From Euonymus europaeus (taxonomy: Eukaryota; Streptophyta; Magnoliopsida; Celastrales; Celastraceae): DNA of 64,000 nucleotides. How positions within the stretch are numbered: the stretch's first letter is position 1; each line of letters starts with the position of its first letter. Made by a program: the position numbers and the translations under genes. The stretch covers positions 1,803,001-1,867,000 of the forward strand of contig OY756957.1 in assembly GCA_963580455.1 (NCBI GenBank). The letters are read 5' to 3'. Shown here piece by piece: positions 40,101-51,392 of this stretch. Below the pieces are notes generated by a model. That model worked only from the letters and a program-made list of their open reading frames with translations, was not told where the DNA came from and did not search any database.

Positions 40101-41199
40101 AATCACATATTGATACCGTGAGATGCCACCGTCATTCTTGGTAAGATGTTGAAGTATATTGACTTCAGTCATTGCTGCTTCTCGATACTTGCGTATACTT
40201 CGGACTACCTTGATTGCCACATGCTCGCGAGTTTGACGGTCCCAACATTCCAAAACTCGGCCAAAGGTGCCTACAACACTAGTAATTTGCTAAGTGCTCA
40301 ATCTGAATCACAAAAGTACAAGTCTTGTGGACAAGGAGGAACTCAGCAGCTGACCTTCACCCATCTTGCTGAGTATTTTATCTGTTAAACATTAATTTAA
40401 AAAACAAACAAAAACAAAATTGCCCTTGTCAGATTTCAAAGAGCATATAGAAAGACTAAAATATATGTATAATACCCTTAAAAGTATAATTAATAATATA
40501 ATATCCTTAAAAGTATAATTATGCCTAAAATCTAAAAGCCAAATAATTAAAATACGCGATCAATAGAACAAATTGACGTAGAGAAATAGAGATAGCTTGA
40601 TCATGTTGACATGACAATTAAAGTGTGGATATGAGCAAGAAATACTAACTGCTGCAGCAAAAAGAAAAACCTTCGAAGACAGCTGGAGTTTATGGGGCCG
40701 GGAATACAATAACCTACATCAATACAATGTTCTACAAAAAGGATCTAATTGGTTGAAACCCGGAGATCTTATGGATCAACATTGGAGAACATATAATATA
40801 TATATATAAAGACAACAACCAAGTTCCACAATTGAGAGACGGAGGAAGAGACAGGTACTTACATCTAGACGTGAGATTTTCGCCAAGAGCGAAGACGTAA
40901 TGGCCATCGCGATCATCATCCCTTCTCGGCGGCGATACATGCCGCACCGATGCCACGCCGTTCCGAAGCACCAGAGCCCGTTGCGCCTACAAACCATGAC
41001 CATCCAGTTCAGATTATCAAAACCCGTACTTTCACAATTCATAGTTTCATATACTCATAAATCGATCCCTTGCTCCCTTTCTCTCTAACGATTCCCTTCG
41101 CTGTCAAAAAATCGTAACTCTAATCGAACCAACCTCTGGTTCTGTTGGTGCCACGTCCCACAAAAGCCGAGGTCGTTTCCTGACTCGCTCTTTCTCCAT
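37104..41199 (-). CDS. AFC3: AFC3-like LAMMER (CLK-family) dual-specificity protein kinase, 393 aa
   Basis: Exons 5' to 3': 41199-41134, 40986-40863, 40381-40355, 40270-40117, 40030-39982, 39553-39439, 39274-39183, 39089-38942, 37833-37769, 37672-37575, 37449-37344, 37241-37104. They join in phase to 1,182 nt. The protein starts [20 protein letters not shown], then [20 protein letters not shown]. Kinase landmarks follow in order: Gly loop GEGTFG; VAIK lysine; hinge [18 protein letters not shown]; catalytic loop HTDLKPEN (Thr replacing Arg, normal for LAMMER kinases); [12 protein letters not shown]; the LAMMER motif EHLAMMER; and HPFF at the end. Arabidopsis AFC3 is of similar length. LAMMER kinases phosphorylate SR splicing factors in the nucleus. 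The intron at 37,834-38,941 is over 1.1 kb and otherwise empty. The gene appears intact. Confidence 0.93.
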
Positions 41200-42231
41200 C
41201 CCTTCAATTTCACCAGAAATATGCGATTCCGTATACCTATATAAATATCAACAAACAAAAAATTCTAACAAATTTTTTCAGGAAAGTTAGGGAGGGTTTC
41301 AGTGATTTTGATAGAAGCTGACTTGAGAACAAAGGGAAGTCTGGAAGAGAAGCTGCTGTGTTCGGGTCGGAGGAAGAAAGAGATTAGGTTTCGTTTAAAG
41401 GGGCTGGACACTTGTCCGGTCATTTAATGGGCCAAAGAATGGTCCAATGCGCTTGCAAAGAACCCATTTAGCATGCAAAAGCCCTCTTGAAAGAGTAAAA
41501 TCCCACATGGACCATGGGTCCATCGTCCTGCTCCAAAACGGATTGGATTAGCGTTAAGGGGTTGTTTGGTTTATCTGTTTTTTAAGTGTTTTCCGTTTTC
41601 ATTTTTTGGAAAATGGAAAACAGATTGAAAACGTGTTTGATAAATTAGAAAACACAGAAATAGAAAATAAAAAATGATTGAAAAATAGAAAATGAAAAAA
41701 AGTCGTTTTCTAAATCAGAAAACACAGAGAAGTTTGACGAACTTCTCCGTCTTTCAATATTCGTCTCCGCACTCCGCCCTTTAATTTCTTATTATAAGCT
41801 ACTTTAAGCTGTGTACGTGTTTGGTTGTGTTAATTTAGTCATAAAATAAAAGCTGTCAAATTACTAATAAAGGTATTTAAAGAAGTTTAATAATAATACA
41901 TAACAAATAAGTTTAAAATTATAATAAAATAAGGTTTCTAAAATATTTAACGTAAATATAACAATCCATGCATCAAATTTAAAACCACAAATTCTAACTG
42001 TAATCCAAAAAATAAAGAGAAGCATATTATTCATCTCCCCCCCTCTAATTCTCCCAGTATAAGAGTCAGAAAAATCTAAATAAATATTAAGAGTTGCCAG
42101 ACCGGATTCAATAATTTGCAACATTAATATGTCATTTCTTTGATCTTGATTTTTCAGCAGTTGATGTACACAATTGTGACCAAAAATCCAGCACAGAAAT
42201 AAGAGAAAATCTCAATTTTAATCAAATACAG
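41200..42231. other. AFC3 5' flank, then AT-rich MITE-like debris
   Basis: The first 200 bp are the AFC3 5' UTR/promoter by position. From about 41,560 the DNA has TTGTTTGGTT and A-rich GAAAAC repeats typical of worn hAT/MITE sequences. No gene was recognised. Confidence 0.4.
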
Positions 42232-42523
42232 ACCATGACGGCGATCATGATCACCGTGATCGTGATCATGATCATCGTCATTGTCGTCCTCGTTGAAGGG
42301 CTTTTGCTCGTGGAAAAGATACAACACTTCTTGGAGCTTTTCTTCTGCACGAATTCATTATCCACGGTGCCCTCCTTCCATGAAACTTTCTTCTTCTTTC
42401 GGTTCATCAGGAGATCAGATTTTGTGGCGGCTATTGCTGCTGTTGTTGTAGGAGAGGAGGGTCGGAGGCTTGAAGAGTCACGGTGGTTGCAGAAGAGGTT
42501 GAGGTAGTCATCTGTCGAGCCAT
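42232..42523 (-). pseudogene. INH3: Intronless, frameshifted copy of protein phosphatase 1 inhibitor-3
   Basis: A start at 42,523 reads MARQMTTSTSSATTVTLQAS followed by a glutamine run, the usual plant INH3 N-terminus. A TAG then interrupts it. In another frame comes NRKKKKVSWKEGTVDNEF and KKSSKKCCIF, which is the PP1-binding KVSW motif and the family signature. One extra T after CCIF shifts the frame again, and a third frame holds HEQKPFNEDD and an Asp/His-rich tail. The real protein inhibits type-1 phosphatase in the nucleus. The absence of introns suggests a processed retrocopy, though no poly-A tail is evident; parent intron positions were not checked. Confidence 0.8.
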
Positions 42524-42636
42524 GACAGATCTCGCTGCGATAACTAGAGGAGGTAGAGGAGAAAATCGTGAGGGCAGCCAATGGTATTTTGCTAGGGCGG
42601 ATGGAAATAATCTGGTTGATGAGCGGGTAGAATTAC

Positions 42637-42723
42637 ACCGTGAAAAGCTAGCTTAAAAGCTGTGAGCTGTATGACGTTTGGTGATATGAGCGGACATGAG
42701 CTTAAAAAGCTAGCTTTTCACGT
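42637..42723. repeat. Palindromic MITE-like hairpin
   Basis: ACCGTGAAAAGCTAGCTTAA and its near reverse complement TTAAAAAGCTAGCTTTTCAC form a stem of about 22 bp around a loop of about 40 nt. It is bordered by CTAAACCAAACGC, typical of GTTTGGTTT-ended plant MITEs. Related fragments occur near 41,795 and 58,560. Confidence 0.55.
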
Positions 42724-42749
42724 TTTATCCCTCTAAACCAAACGCAGGC

Positions 42750-43316
42750 TAAAAATATATAATGTTTAGGAGTACATCCTCAAGTTCTATTTTTCACATT
42801 TTACAAATGGCACCCAAAACATGTTGTACACTGTACATTCTTGACTTCCTTCGTTGCTTTTAGTAATGGAATCCACTCTTGCTTCACCACTTTGGCATGG
42901 TTCCCTAGCGCTTCATGGGACGGGCGTTCACAGTCCCCCTCCCTCTAATCTAACCTTACCTTGCTCGCCTAGGCTTGCCGACACAATATGAGAATCAGGG
43001 AACTAGTCTGCTTGCTTTTATAGGTGAGGACCGCTCAGCTAGAGTAAATCGGAGGAGCTTCGAGTGACTGTACTCTTCGATAACCATAATAAGTCATTGT
43101 CTTCCTCCAGTTGCCCAAAACATTCTTTGGCAGTGAAGGAATTGAAGAAGATGACATGCCCATGAAACGGCCAAGAAGTAAAGTAGACCTCAAGAACGGC
43201 CGAAGTGGGGAAGAAGGAGAAGGAGAGAATGAGGAAGTGACTAGGGTTAGAATGGGTTCAAAGGGCATAAATGAGGGTTTTTTGATGTTTTTTTTGAGAT
43301 AAAACTGGTTGCGTTA
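42750..43316. other. Spacer with unrecognised open frames
   Basis: A 77-codon minus-strand frame (43,035-43,268) is basic and serine/proline-rich at its start. It matches nothing I recognise and is not called a gene. Confidence 0.4.
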
Positions 43317-43660
43317 ACCTGAAATAACAAGATCAATAAAAGGAGTACAGACACTAAGGACATGACCAATATTCCAAATAGGTTCGGAAGTAGTCAAACC
43401 CAAGTGAGCAAGCGTGTCTTCGAGTCTATTGCAAGATCTAGCATTGAAAACTACATTAAAATCCACACTTTCCATGGCAAAATTAATGGATTCAAAAAAT
43501 AAACCATACGTAGCTCTAGCCACTCGCCTTGCTTGAATATATGAAACAATAACGAGCGTATCACCTTCTAGAGTGAAGCTGCCTATGCCCATATGATTTG
43601 CCATCTCTAATCCAAACATGAAAGCACGAGCTTCGGCAAGGCAATTCCGCCCCCACCCCC
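43317..43660 (-). pseudogene. RNase H-like (RVT_3) domain fragment
   Basis: The minus strand encodes AEARAFMFGLEMANHMGIGS, FTLEGDTLVIVSYIQA, FFESINFAMESVDFNVVF, then LEDTLAHLGL. This is the second half of the plant RVT_3 RNase H domain (FGLE-helix, LEGD motif, final AH.LA-like helix with the His region changed). The N-terminal half is missing; the upstream side is a poly-C run (43,656-43,669). It is a retroelement relic, independent of the one at 27 kb. Confidence 0.6.
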
Positions 43661-45314
43661 CCCCCCCCTCGCAAAGGGAATCTAATTATGTCCAGCAGCT
43701 ACGTACCACCTCCCTGCCTCTTTTGACTGCACCCACACAGTATATAAATTAATTTAATAATAAAATAAAAACGATCGAATATGAATCTTGTTGGAAAGAG
43801 ATTTATGAGTTGGGTTCAAATATCTTTTTTTTCAAAATCTAAAATATATTTTGAGAGATAAAAGGACAAACGTGTGAAAGAACAGGGACAATAGAGAAAA
43901 TTGAGGAATTTTCTCGATGAAATGAGGATTGTAAATAATGTTAATCACTAGATTGTGTGCGAAATTTTGTTGTCTTATGAGCCGAAGAATGGTCCGATGG
44001 GCTTTCAAAGAACCCATTTATAATTGAATTGGGCTTGTGAAGCCGTTTTATGAAAGCCCAATAGTCTAAGGCCTTGCACACATGTAAGGGAGTTTTATAT
44101 GTATATTTATCATTAATGATTGTTTCACATGCCATATAAATTTGGAGTAAAATTAAGGTTATATTTTGGATAGATCTGACATTACTCCTTAATCAATCTA
44201 CATATGATTGGCTGGTTTTGAGGCCAGAGGCCATTTTCATATTAAGATAGGAGAATCTATAGCAAGAAAATTGTTTTTAATCATAAGAATAATTCTTAGA
44301 CTCCTAAAATATGACCATCCTTTATCTCCAAACCAATGTGAAATGTTGGGAGTAAAATATGGTAATATTTGGGGGATTAATTTGTAGCATTAATCTTTCT
44401 TTTTTTTTGAATTAACATTAATCTAATCATAATTAAGCCTAGAGAGCTCAAACTACTAAAAAAAAGGACTATTATAACACCTTTATGCGCAGTGCTGAGA
44501 GGATAAGAAAGAAAAGGAACAATTTTCTGTAGATCAATTTTAATAAATGCAAATGAGAGAAATGATAAAAATTAAAACAAATACCGGATACTGCAAGATT
44601 CTCCGTGCTTTCATCATTTTGTCTTCCACTTGATAAATAGTGAAGTGAAAGTAATAGAGATAGGCTATGGGGAGACTGTCATGAAGATATCATTTATTCT
44701 TCTTGTGCGACTAAAATAAGGAGCAAAAGTTGGCTGACTTCAGGCTTTTGTTCTTGTATCGTGTGTTGCGCTCCCTCTTGAGATCACAAATAGAGGGGCA
44801 TAGGGAAAAACAACACTTGAGACAGGAACCATAATATGGTTCTAACCATTCTCAAAATCCAAGATGACATCTTGGACATTTGACCAGCGTACACTTTTAT
44901 TATCATTTTCTATTATAAAATTCAGCTTAAAGACTACAAATCAATATTAATGTCCAATTTAGACCAAATGTCAGTGCAGTTTTATTACGTATTTTTTGGT
45001 CATCACGATTGGTTCTTAGACACATCAAATGCATTGCGAGTGGCACAACTGCTGCACTAGACTCATATAATCAATGTTGTCCTCCTTGTGATCCAGCTTA
45101 TGACCCCACTTATCAATTCAAACTCGATATGTGGCATCAAGACTACTACCCACAGCGTGGTAGCAGTGTCTAGATCTGGCATTGGTGTTGATCATATATT
45201 TTCGCCTTTAATACTATCTTTTGTGGTTTTCTTTGGTTGTTTTTTCTTTCCTGCTGTGATTGTTGTTATCTCCTTCGGGAACTTTTTAATATTATTATTA
45301 TTTTTTTAAAAAAG
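43661..45314. other. AT-rich intergenic DNA
   Basis: It starts with a C-homopolymer region, then AT-rich sequence without recognisable genes, RNA genes or element ends. Confidence 0.5.
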
Positions 45315-45549
45315 GACTTTATTGAGTCTTTGACACATTTGTTGGTTGTGTCAATATGATGGGTAATAAAGTCTTATGACATTTTCTAGTATTGTAACCA
45401 TTGTAAAATTAAACAAATCAATCTTTTAGACTTTGCAAAGAAATGTGATGTTTATCTGTTCTAATGTAGACATTTCAGGTTTAAGCTTTGCCTATAAATC
45501 CTATGATTATTACTTGTTCATTATTTAAATATCATACCAGAGATTGAGT
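45315..45549 (+). repeat. Direct repeat copy A flanking the LTR retrotransposon
   Basis: It runs from GACTTTATTGAGTC to AGAGATTGAGT and aligns without net gaps to 57,089-57,323. It shares AATAAAGTCTT, GACATTTTCTAGTATT and the long block GCAAAGAAATGTGATG through AGACATTTCAGG. The copies differ at a modest number of sites. It contains CTATAAATCC. Function unknown; possibly the ends of an older element split by later insertion. Confidence 0.85.
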
Positions 45550-45661
45550 TGCGCATTTTTTTCAAACTATCTTCGTCGTGCACTGACAAGCTAAGTTAGG
45601 TGCTCAATCGCCTTCGATCGCACAGGAAATCACTTGAAACGGAGCGTTGGGCAGTGGGTGC

Positions 45662-46403
45662 TGTTGGGGCAATTTTTCCAACAATCAATGTCAACGGTTG
45701 ACCGTGTTGCAAGATGACGTGGAGATCCTGTTTAAAAAGAAAAATGGTCGTATGAACTAGTTCAACTGGGGACATCGGTACGGTGCCTGCCAAAGAAACT
45801 CGGGCGTGAGAATTAGTACAAAGTTTGTAGAAAAAATTATAAGATAAATGACATGTGGATGATATATGTGATGATGTAAGAGAGTGGTTTTTAGAGAGTG
45901 AAGTAGGTGGAACAGAAAAAAGAGGATCCCTTCAATGAGCATGTTTGTGATATTTTATAGACAATTGTAAGTTATGTGAAAATACTAAATTACCCTAACT
46001 TAAGCCGACTTATATTAAAAGTCGTACCGTTATATTTGTCGTACAGGAATAAAAGACTTGAGTATCCAAACCAATTATTACAATGATAAATAACGGTCGT
46101 ACCGATTTGTTGGTACCACTAACTATGGTAACAATATAATAATTTATTATGGTATTGTTAATTGTATTATTGTAGCTGATGACAATCGTACCAATTGTTA
46201 TAACATGTATGTATGCTAAAGTTAAATCAAAATAAATTTACTTGGACCACTCGTTAATGCCGAGCAGACTATGTCGTACCGATGCCTTGTAACCTGGGCC
46301 TGTAAACTACTACATAATTTGTTAAAAACATCTAATGGGCCGTGGCCCAATATATGACGTAAACATGACTCGAAAGGTAACATCACAATTTTTAACCATA
46401 ACA
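45662..46403 (-). repeat. 3' LTR of the Tat/Retand element
   Basis: 742 bp, ends TG..CA in element orientation. It is about 98.7% identical by eye to 56,095-56,836. Seen differences include GACGTGG/GACGTCG, ACATCGG/ACACCGG, GGCGTG/GGCATG and ATGTATGCTA/ATGTATACTA. Confidence 0.95.
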
Positions 46404-46420
46404 AAAGCCCCCACTCTGTA
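46404..46420 (-). promoter_or_regulatory. Polypurine tract
   Basis: On the minus strand AGAGTGGGGGCTTTT abuts the start of the 3' LTR. This is the expected site and composition for priming plus-strand DNA synthesis. Confidence 0.6.
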
Positions 46421-47933
46421 AGTCGAGCAAAGCTGGTCTTACAGAGTAGTATATAAATAATGAAAAAATCTCAAATGTTACCTGAAGACTTCATGCTTTA
46501 AGTAGTCGTACGGTTGAAGATTCATTTTTCTGAACTAATGTCGAGTGAACTTTCTTGTTGTATTGATATGTCATAGAAATTGACTTATTTCCGAGCGGAC
46601 TCGTCTTGTGAGCGGACTCACAGGTCGAGCGGACTCGAATTTACAGCGGTACCGTGCTTCCGGTGGTACACCGGGTGGGGCGATCATTCAGTTTTTGACT
46701 GAGCAACTAGTGCGGAGCGGATTCGCAGTAGGACAATTTTAATTCAACAAGTCGCGTGAAGTGCCAAAATGTGTCGTACGGATCAAATGGGACCAAGGAT
46801 TCGTACAGATTATTTTTATGGTTCCAAATTTTGTTAGTGTTGTTATTTCTATTACTAACAAAAGAGAGTTAACTCAAACTTAAGGTAGACTTTTAAGTTA
46901 CCTATTTTTGTTCAATTAAGAATCCGTACGGAGTTAATTTTGGGATTCCAATTATAGTAGGTTTCGTACGAATTTAGTTAGAACTAATTTCAACTATGCA
47001 GCCCTCAATTTGGAATGTAAGACAAATATGAGTGAGGAGTGAATTTTTATAGAACCGATTGTCTATATATATATATATATATTTTTTAAATATGTAAAGC
47101 AACTAAATTGAATTAGCATGGATTTTTGTCGTACGATTAGAAAAAGCCATGAGAGAACATGTACATGCATAAACTAAAGTAACGTAAGAAACAAAAAGGT
47201 TAAAAAGTCTTTGAATGTAACAACTCAACTTGTTTTTAGTGGCCATCAATAAAGGCTTCTAAAGTACACTTTCCTATAAAATGCTTCTTATTGGCTACTA
47301 ACTTCAATAGGAAAGGCAACTAGCGTGAATTGGTCGTACGACGTTTTTCTTTGTATGAATCTAAAGATTTAGTTACAAAAATGGCACTACGAGATGAGCA
47401 AAGAAAAATACAAAAATTAAAAATCCATTCGGCTATTCCTCCAAAGCTTTAAGAGTCATCGTTTGGCGTGATTCTCCTTATTGGGTTATTTAGTTTTTGA
47501 CGACTAAAATTATGCCACGTGTTCAATAAGGTTTGGGGAACGAAAGGTCATGTCGTTTCAAATACCAGTCGCTCCTATATATTATACATTGAAGGCAAAG
47601 CTTACACCTTTGGCTTTTGCTTTAACTTAATTTTTCTTTGAATTCTGTGTTCTCTCTCTTTCATTCTTGGCTTCGTTCGAATCCTCAGTGTGCTAAAGGT
47701 ATGTTTTTTGTTGGATCTATATTTTGTTTTTACAGTTTCTTGGATTTTTGTGATGACTTTGGATGTTTTGAACTGTGATTTTTTGTTTTTTCTTCGTATG
47801 TTCATACATGTTCTTGTTTAAATATATTTTTGATCTTGATTTTCATTATACCTTTTGTTACTTTTTGTTTGTCAAAAACTAGACTTTGATCTTATAATTA
47901 TTCTAGATTTGTGTTAGATTCTGTTTGGAGAAG
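46421..47933 (+). promoter_or_regulatory. Leader/promoter region of the antisense gene
   Basis: About 1.5 kb without coding frames on either strand. It is unusually rich in CGTAC (TCGTACGG, TCCGTACGG, TTCGTACGAA and others). A TATATAT box lies at 47,576-47,582. An intron-like stretch follows, with a CTAAAG|GTATG donor near 47,700 and T-rich sequence up to the start codon, so a 5' UTR intron is plausible. Confidence 0.45.
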
Positions 47934-50033
47934 ATGGATGAGCATTCGTCTAGGCTAAGTCGTACGGATTCTCAAAGTAAAGAAGGGGTGGTTGTTTGGC
48001 AAGAAAAGGATGAGATGGAAATTAGTAACCATGTAGATCTTGAGTCGAACGAAAATTTTGAGAAAGTTGATCCTTCTAATTCAGACAACACCGAGGATTT
48101 TGCATATTCTGTAGCTCGACCTATTCGGTTTATCAGAGAGGAAACTAGTCTACCTTTGTCTAACGATCGGCTCCCCATGGGTGAACAAACCGATTTTATC
48201 ATGTCCCATAACCCTATGAGTGTTATAGGTGTTGAACATTTAAACCTTATTAGGCAGGTATACCAAATTCCTAATGAAGTTGACATGGAAGTTCCGAGAG
48301 ATGATCATACTGCTGATATGGTATTACCGGGTTGGGTGTCATTTTACGAGTTGCCTCTGTCGTTTGGTTTGAGATTTCCTCTGCCAAAATTTATATGTAG
48401 TGTTTTTGAGTGGTTTGGCATATCGCCTAGCCAATTGATGCCGAACAGTTGGAGACTACTTCTTAGCACAGTTGAGTTGATACGAAAGCATAACTTAGAA
48501 TTTCATTTGGCGGATCTTCTTTATTCGTACTACTTAAAGCCAGTAGTCGGAGATTCTTTGAGGTACGTGCTACAGTTGCGTCCGAGAAGGGAGGTATGGA
48601 TGGAAGATAAGACTTCGAACGACCGGGGTTGGAAATCTGCTTTCTTTTATGTAAAAGAAGATTGTTTAATTGGTGGAGAACGGGGGATTCCGAGCCATTG
48701 GTGCCATGCGCGTAAGTCTTATTCTTACGATTTTTATATTTCCATCTTACACTGAAACTTATGTTTTTATTTCGCAGGTAATATCGGTACGAAATTTCCT
48801 GAGGTTTCTTGGGAACCAAAGAAGAGAGTGTCAAGGATCATTCAGAAGCGAGAAGAGTGGTGGGTTCTACTTACAAACAAAGTACCTGAACTTATTTCAG
48901 TCGAACGAAAAGGTGAGTTTATGTCGTACGATTATTATTATTATTTGTTATTATTACTATTATTTTGTTGTTCTATTGTATTTTCGTCGTGCTAGGACCA
49001 ACCATGCCTTATAATCCTGTGGAAGATCCGTTTGCTCGTAGAGTGGCTAAGCTAGCTGCAAAGAAGGTTGGAACGGATGGAGCTGATGGTGTAGGTTCGA
49101 GTGATCCTCCTGGAGTTCCAAAAAATAGGAAGGAACCTAAGAAGTCCGTCATTCCCAGGAAACCATTAAAGCCTCCTGGTGGAAAGAGAAAGCGTTCTGA
49201 AGAAATCGATGTCGAACGTGCTGAACGACATGAATCTATCCTAGCTAAAATCCCAATTAATGGCTCAGTGTTCTCAGACCATCGGGTACTGAAGGACACG
49301 GACTTGGAAAAACTTGTTCTAAAAGAAGATAGGGAATATTTGGATAAGCTGAGAGATTTAGGTTCGTCTGATGCATTGGTCGGCTCCCTTTATCAGGTAA
49401 ATACGTTTCGTACGGTTAATTTTTTTTATTTTTATTGTCGTACGAATTTTTTAAAATAGATTTCATTTGCAGAGTTTGGAGGCAGCTATCCACGTTGTTT
49501 CCAAGTTTTATTATACACGGGAAGAGTTTACTTCAAAAGACAGGCACCTTCAGGCGGCGAAAATGAACGAAGAGAAAGCCAAGAAAAAAGCGAACGACGC
49601 GGAGGCCCATTTTGCTGATCTAGACAACAAGGTCTTGGCTGCTGAAGAGAAGTTCAAGAACGCAACGGGCGCAATTGAAGATTTGAAGGTCGAAAACGTA
49701 CGACTAAGAGACGAGTCCGTACGACTGAGAGAAGAGTACGAGCGAAAAATTAAAGAAATGCAATCTGAAATCGATGATGCCTTTGATGACGCAACTCTTA
49801 TGGCTCGTGCGACTCTGTTGAGGGAGTACAAAGAACATAAATGTGAGAATTGGAATCCGGACGAAGAAATTAAAAAATGGGAGACCATTCAGGAAGAAAT
49901 TCAGAAGTCAATGGGGGTCTTTATTGCGGGACCATCTTCAGGTGCGACTCCGACTCAGGAAGATATCTTTGATCAGCTCAACCAAAATTTTAGTACGGAG
50001 ATCAATCCAGAAAATGTCAATCTGGATGATTGA
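47934..50033 (+). CDS. Antisense transposon-encoded protein, Transposase_28-like domain plus coiled coil, 624 aa, 4 exons
   Basis: Exons 47934-48711, 48778-48912, 48996-49396 and 49473-50033 splice in phase (GT-AG each time) to 1,875 nt. The frame before 47,934 starts from TTG, so ATG at 47,934 is used. Residues of about 95-240 have LPGWVSFYELPLSFGLRFPL, then VFEWFGISPSQLMPNSWRLL and GWKSAFFYVKEDC. This is the pattern of the plant 'putative gypsy type transposon' domain. A Lys/Arg/Pro-rich, likely nuclear-directing stretch follows (KPPGGKRKRSEE). A long Glu/Lys coiled coil comes next (AKKKANDAEAHFADLD, NVRLRDESVRLREEYERKI), ending in an acidic tail. It runs against the retrotransposon's own genes. 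Function unknown; such antisense frames are known only from some Tat-lineage elements. No stop or frameshift was found. Exon edges are inferred, not transcript-proven. Confidence 0.8.
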
Positions 50034-50666
50034 AAAGCATGCTACGAACTGTACGAGTCTATCCTAAAGGGTGGAGATTAAATTTTGAACTTTTTTAGGG
50101 GGTACGACTCTGTTCGTAGCGTGCTTCGGCTCGTTATTTTAATCTCCTATTTTGATTTTATTTTTGATATTTTATTTGAACAATTATTGGTCATGTAATC
50201 TTTGGGTACTTTCTATTTACAACTTTTTAATTATTTGTTATAATTTCGTACAGTTTATGGCTTAACAGTGTGTCCGTATGATATGTTTGGATGAAGGAGA
50301 AATATAATTGACTTGTTACAATAGACTACTAATGGAAGACCATACGTTCTACATTAAAGAATGTTACTTTCGTACTACTATCGTTCGGTTTGATCTCAAA
50401 ATTATCTATTTTTTGGATGTTTCGAACGGTTTGCGGTCACTAATTTCATACGAAAAAAAAAATTTAGGGAATGTGAAATATAGTTTTAAACGATTAAGAT
50501 TTACGTTAGCAAACCGTACGACTTATTCTTGCACTAAACAGTACAACTTATATAACATACGATCGTAGGACTGGTGCCACACGATACTACTCTAGTACAC
50601 TTCTATACGAACAGAGGATCGTATGGCTTATTAGGTCGACAGGCTAGCCAACTATTCATTGTTTCC
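50034..50666. other. Non-coding segment of the element
   Basis: This lies between the end of the antisense gene and the sense coiled-coil frame. It is AT-rich with further CGTAC motifs. It may hold the antisense gene's 3' UTR. A weak 86-codon frame (50,308-50,568) has no recognisable content. Confidence 0.45.
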
Positions 50667-50957
50667 TTAACAAGAGTCGTACCACCCCGCTAGTTCATCT
50701 AGGCTATACGGAGCCGTACGAACGACTGAGCCCATAATGTTCTCACCTTCAATTCTGTAATTATTTTCTAGCTCAACATTAGGCTCGACTGCTGTCGGAG
50801 TAGTGGTCTGTCCTCCTAGTGGTTCGGTTAGTTTAATCAGAAAATTGAGCTTGTGCATGATTTGGTTCAATTCTTTCTCCATGGCTTCAACTCGTTTTTG
50901 CATCTTCTCCATCTCTTCAAGTATATGCGCATGGTCATGCCTAGTGGGCGTATCCAT
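50667..50957 (-). CDS. Small coiled-coil open frame of the retrotransposon
   Basis: A 96-codon sense-strand frame starts MDTPTRHDHAHILEEMEKMQ and continues as a heptad-rich coiled coil (RVEAMEKELNQIMHKLNFLI) to an acidic, polar tail. The coiled-coil character recalls the N-terminus of this element's own gag (residues 10-60), but sequence identity is not evident. It sits downstream of integrase, where Tat elements often keep extra frames. It may be an ORF remnant. Confidence 0.45.
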   Translation of the reverse strand: MDTPTRHDHAHILEEMEKMQKRVEAMEKELNQIMHKLNFLIKLTEPLGGQTTTPTAVEPNVELENNYRIEGENIMGSVVRTAPYSLDELAGWYDSC

Positions 50958-51392
50958 TGGATGGGGCTATGTTCGGGCAAACGAACGTTAATAGGCTATA
51001 TTCGGAAGAGATCTCCAAAATCCTTCCTCGTAAGAGAGTTATATAGATTTGGAAACTGAAAGGATATAAATGGGTTTATTTTTGTAACTATGAGGCGTCA
51101 CTAATGGGTTTTTCGGTGATGCTGACTCATGAAACGGTTCATACCGTTAGGCGTATTAGGATGGTGGTTTTGTGACAGCTGGTTTAACTAGTACAGTATG
51201 GATCGTGCTGGCTTTATAAGATAAGGATAAGATTCGATGATAAATCTTGGTACTTGGTTCGACAACATAGTTAAACAAAGATTTGTATTTTAAAAGTTTA
51301 TTTATTTACTTCAGCTGTACCCAGCTGAAAGTAGACCGTACACACTATAGACCATACATATTATACAAACTATAGATACGCTTTCTACATAC

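Noticed and set aside
43035..43268. 77-codon minus-strand frame that looked like an organelle-targeted N-terminus
   Set aside because: No family resemblance could be confirmed and there are no neighbouring exons.
47925..47933. Start of the antisense gene, and starts of gag and pol, at TTG codons
   Set aside because: These frames extend upstream only from TTG; ATG codons at 47,934 (antisense gene) and 56,038 (gag) are better starts, and pol has no start of its own because it is read from gag-pol.
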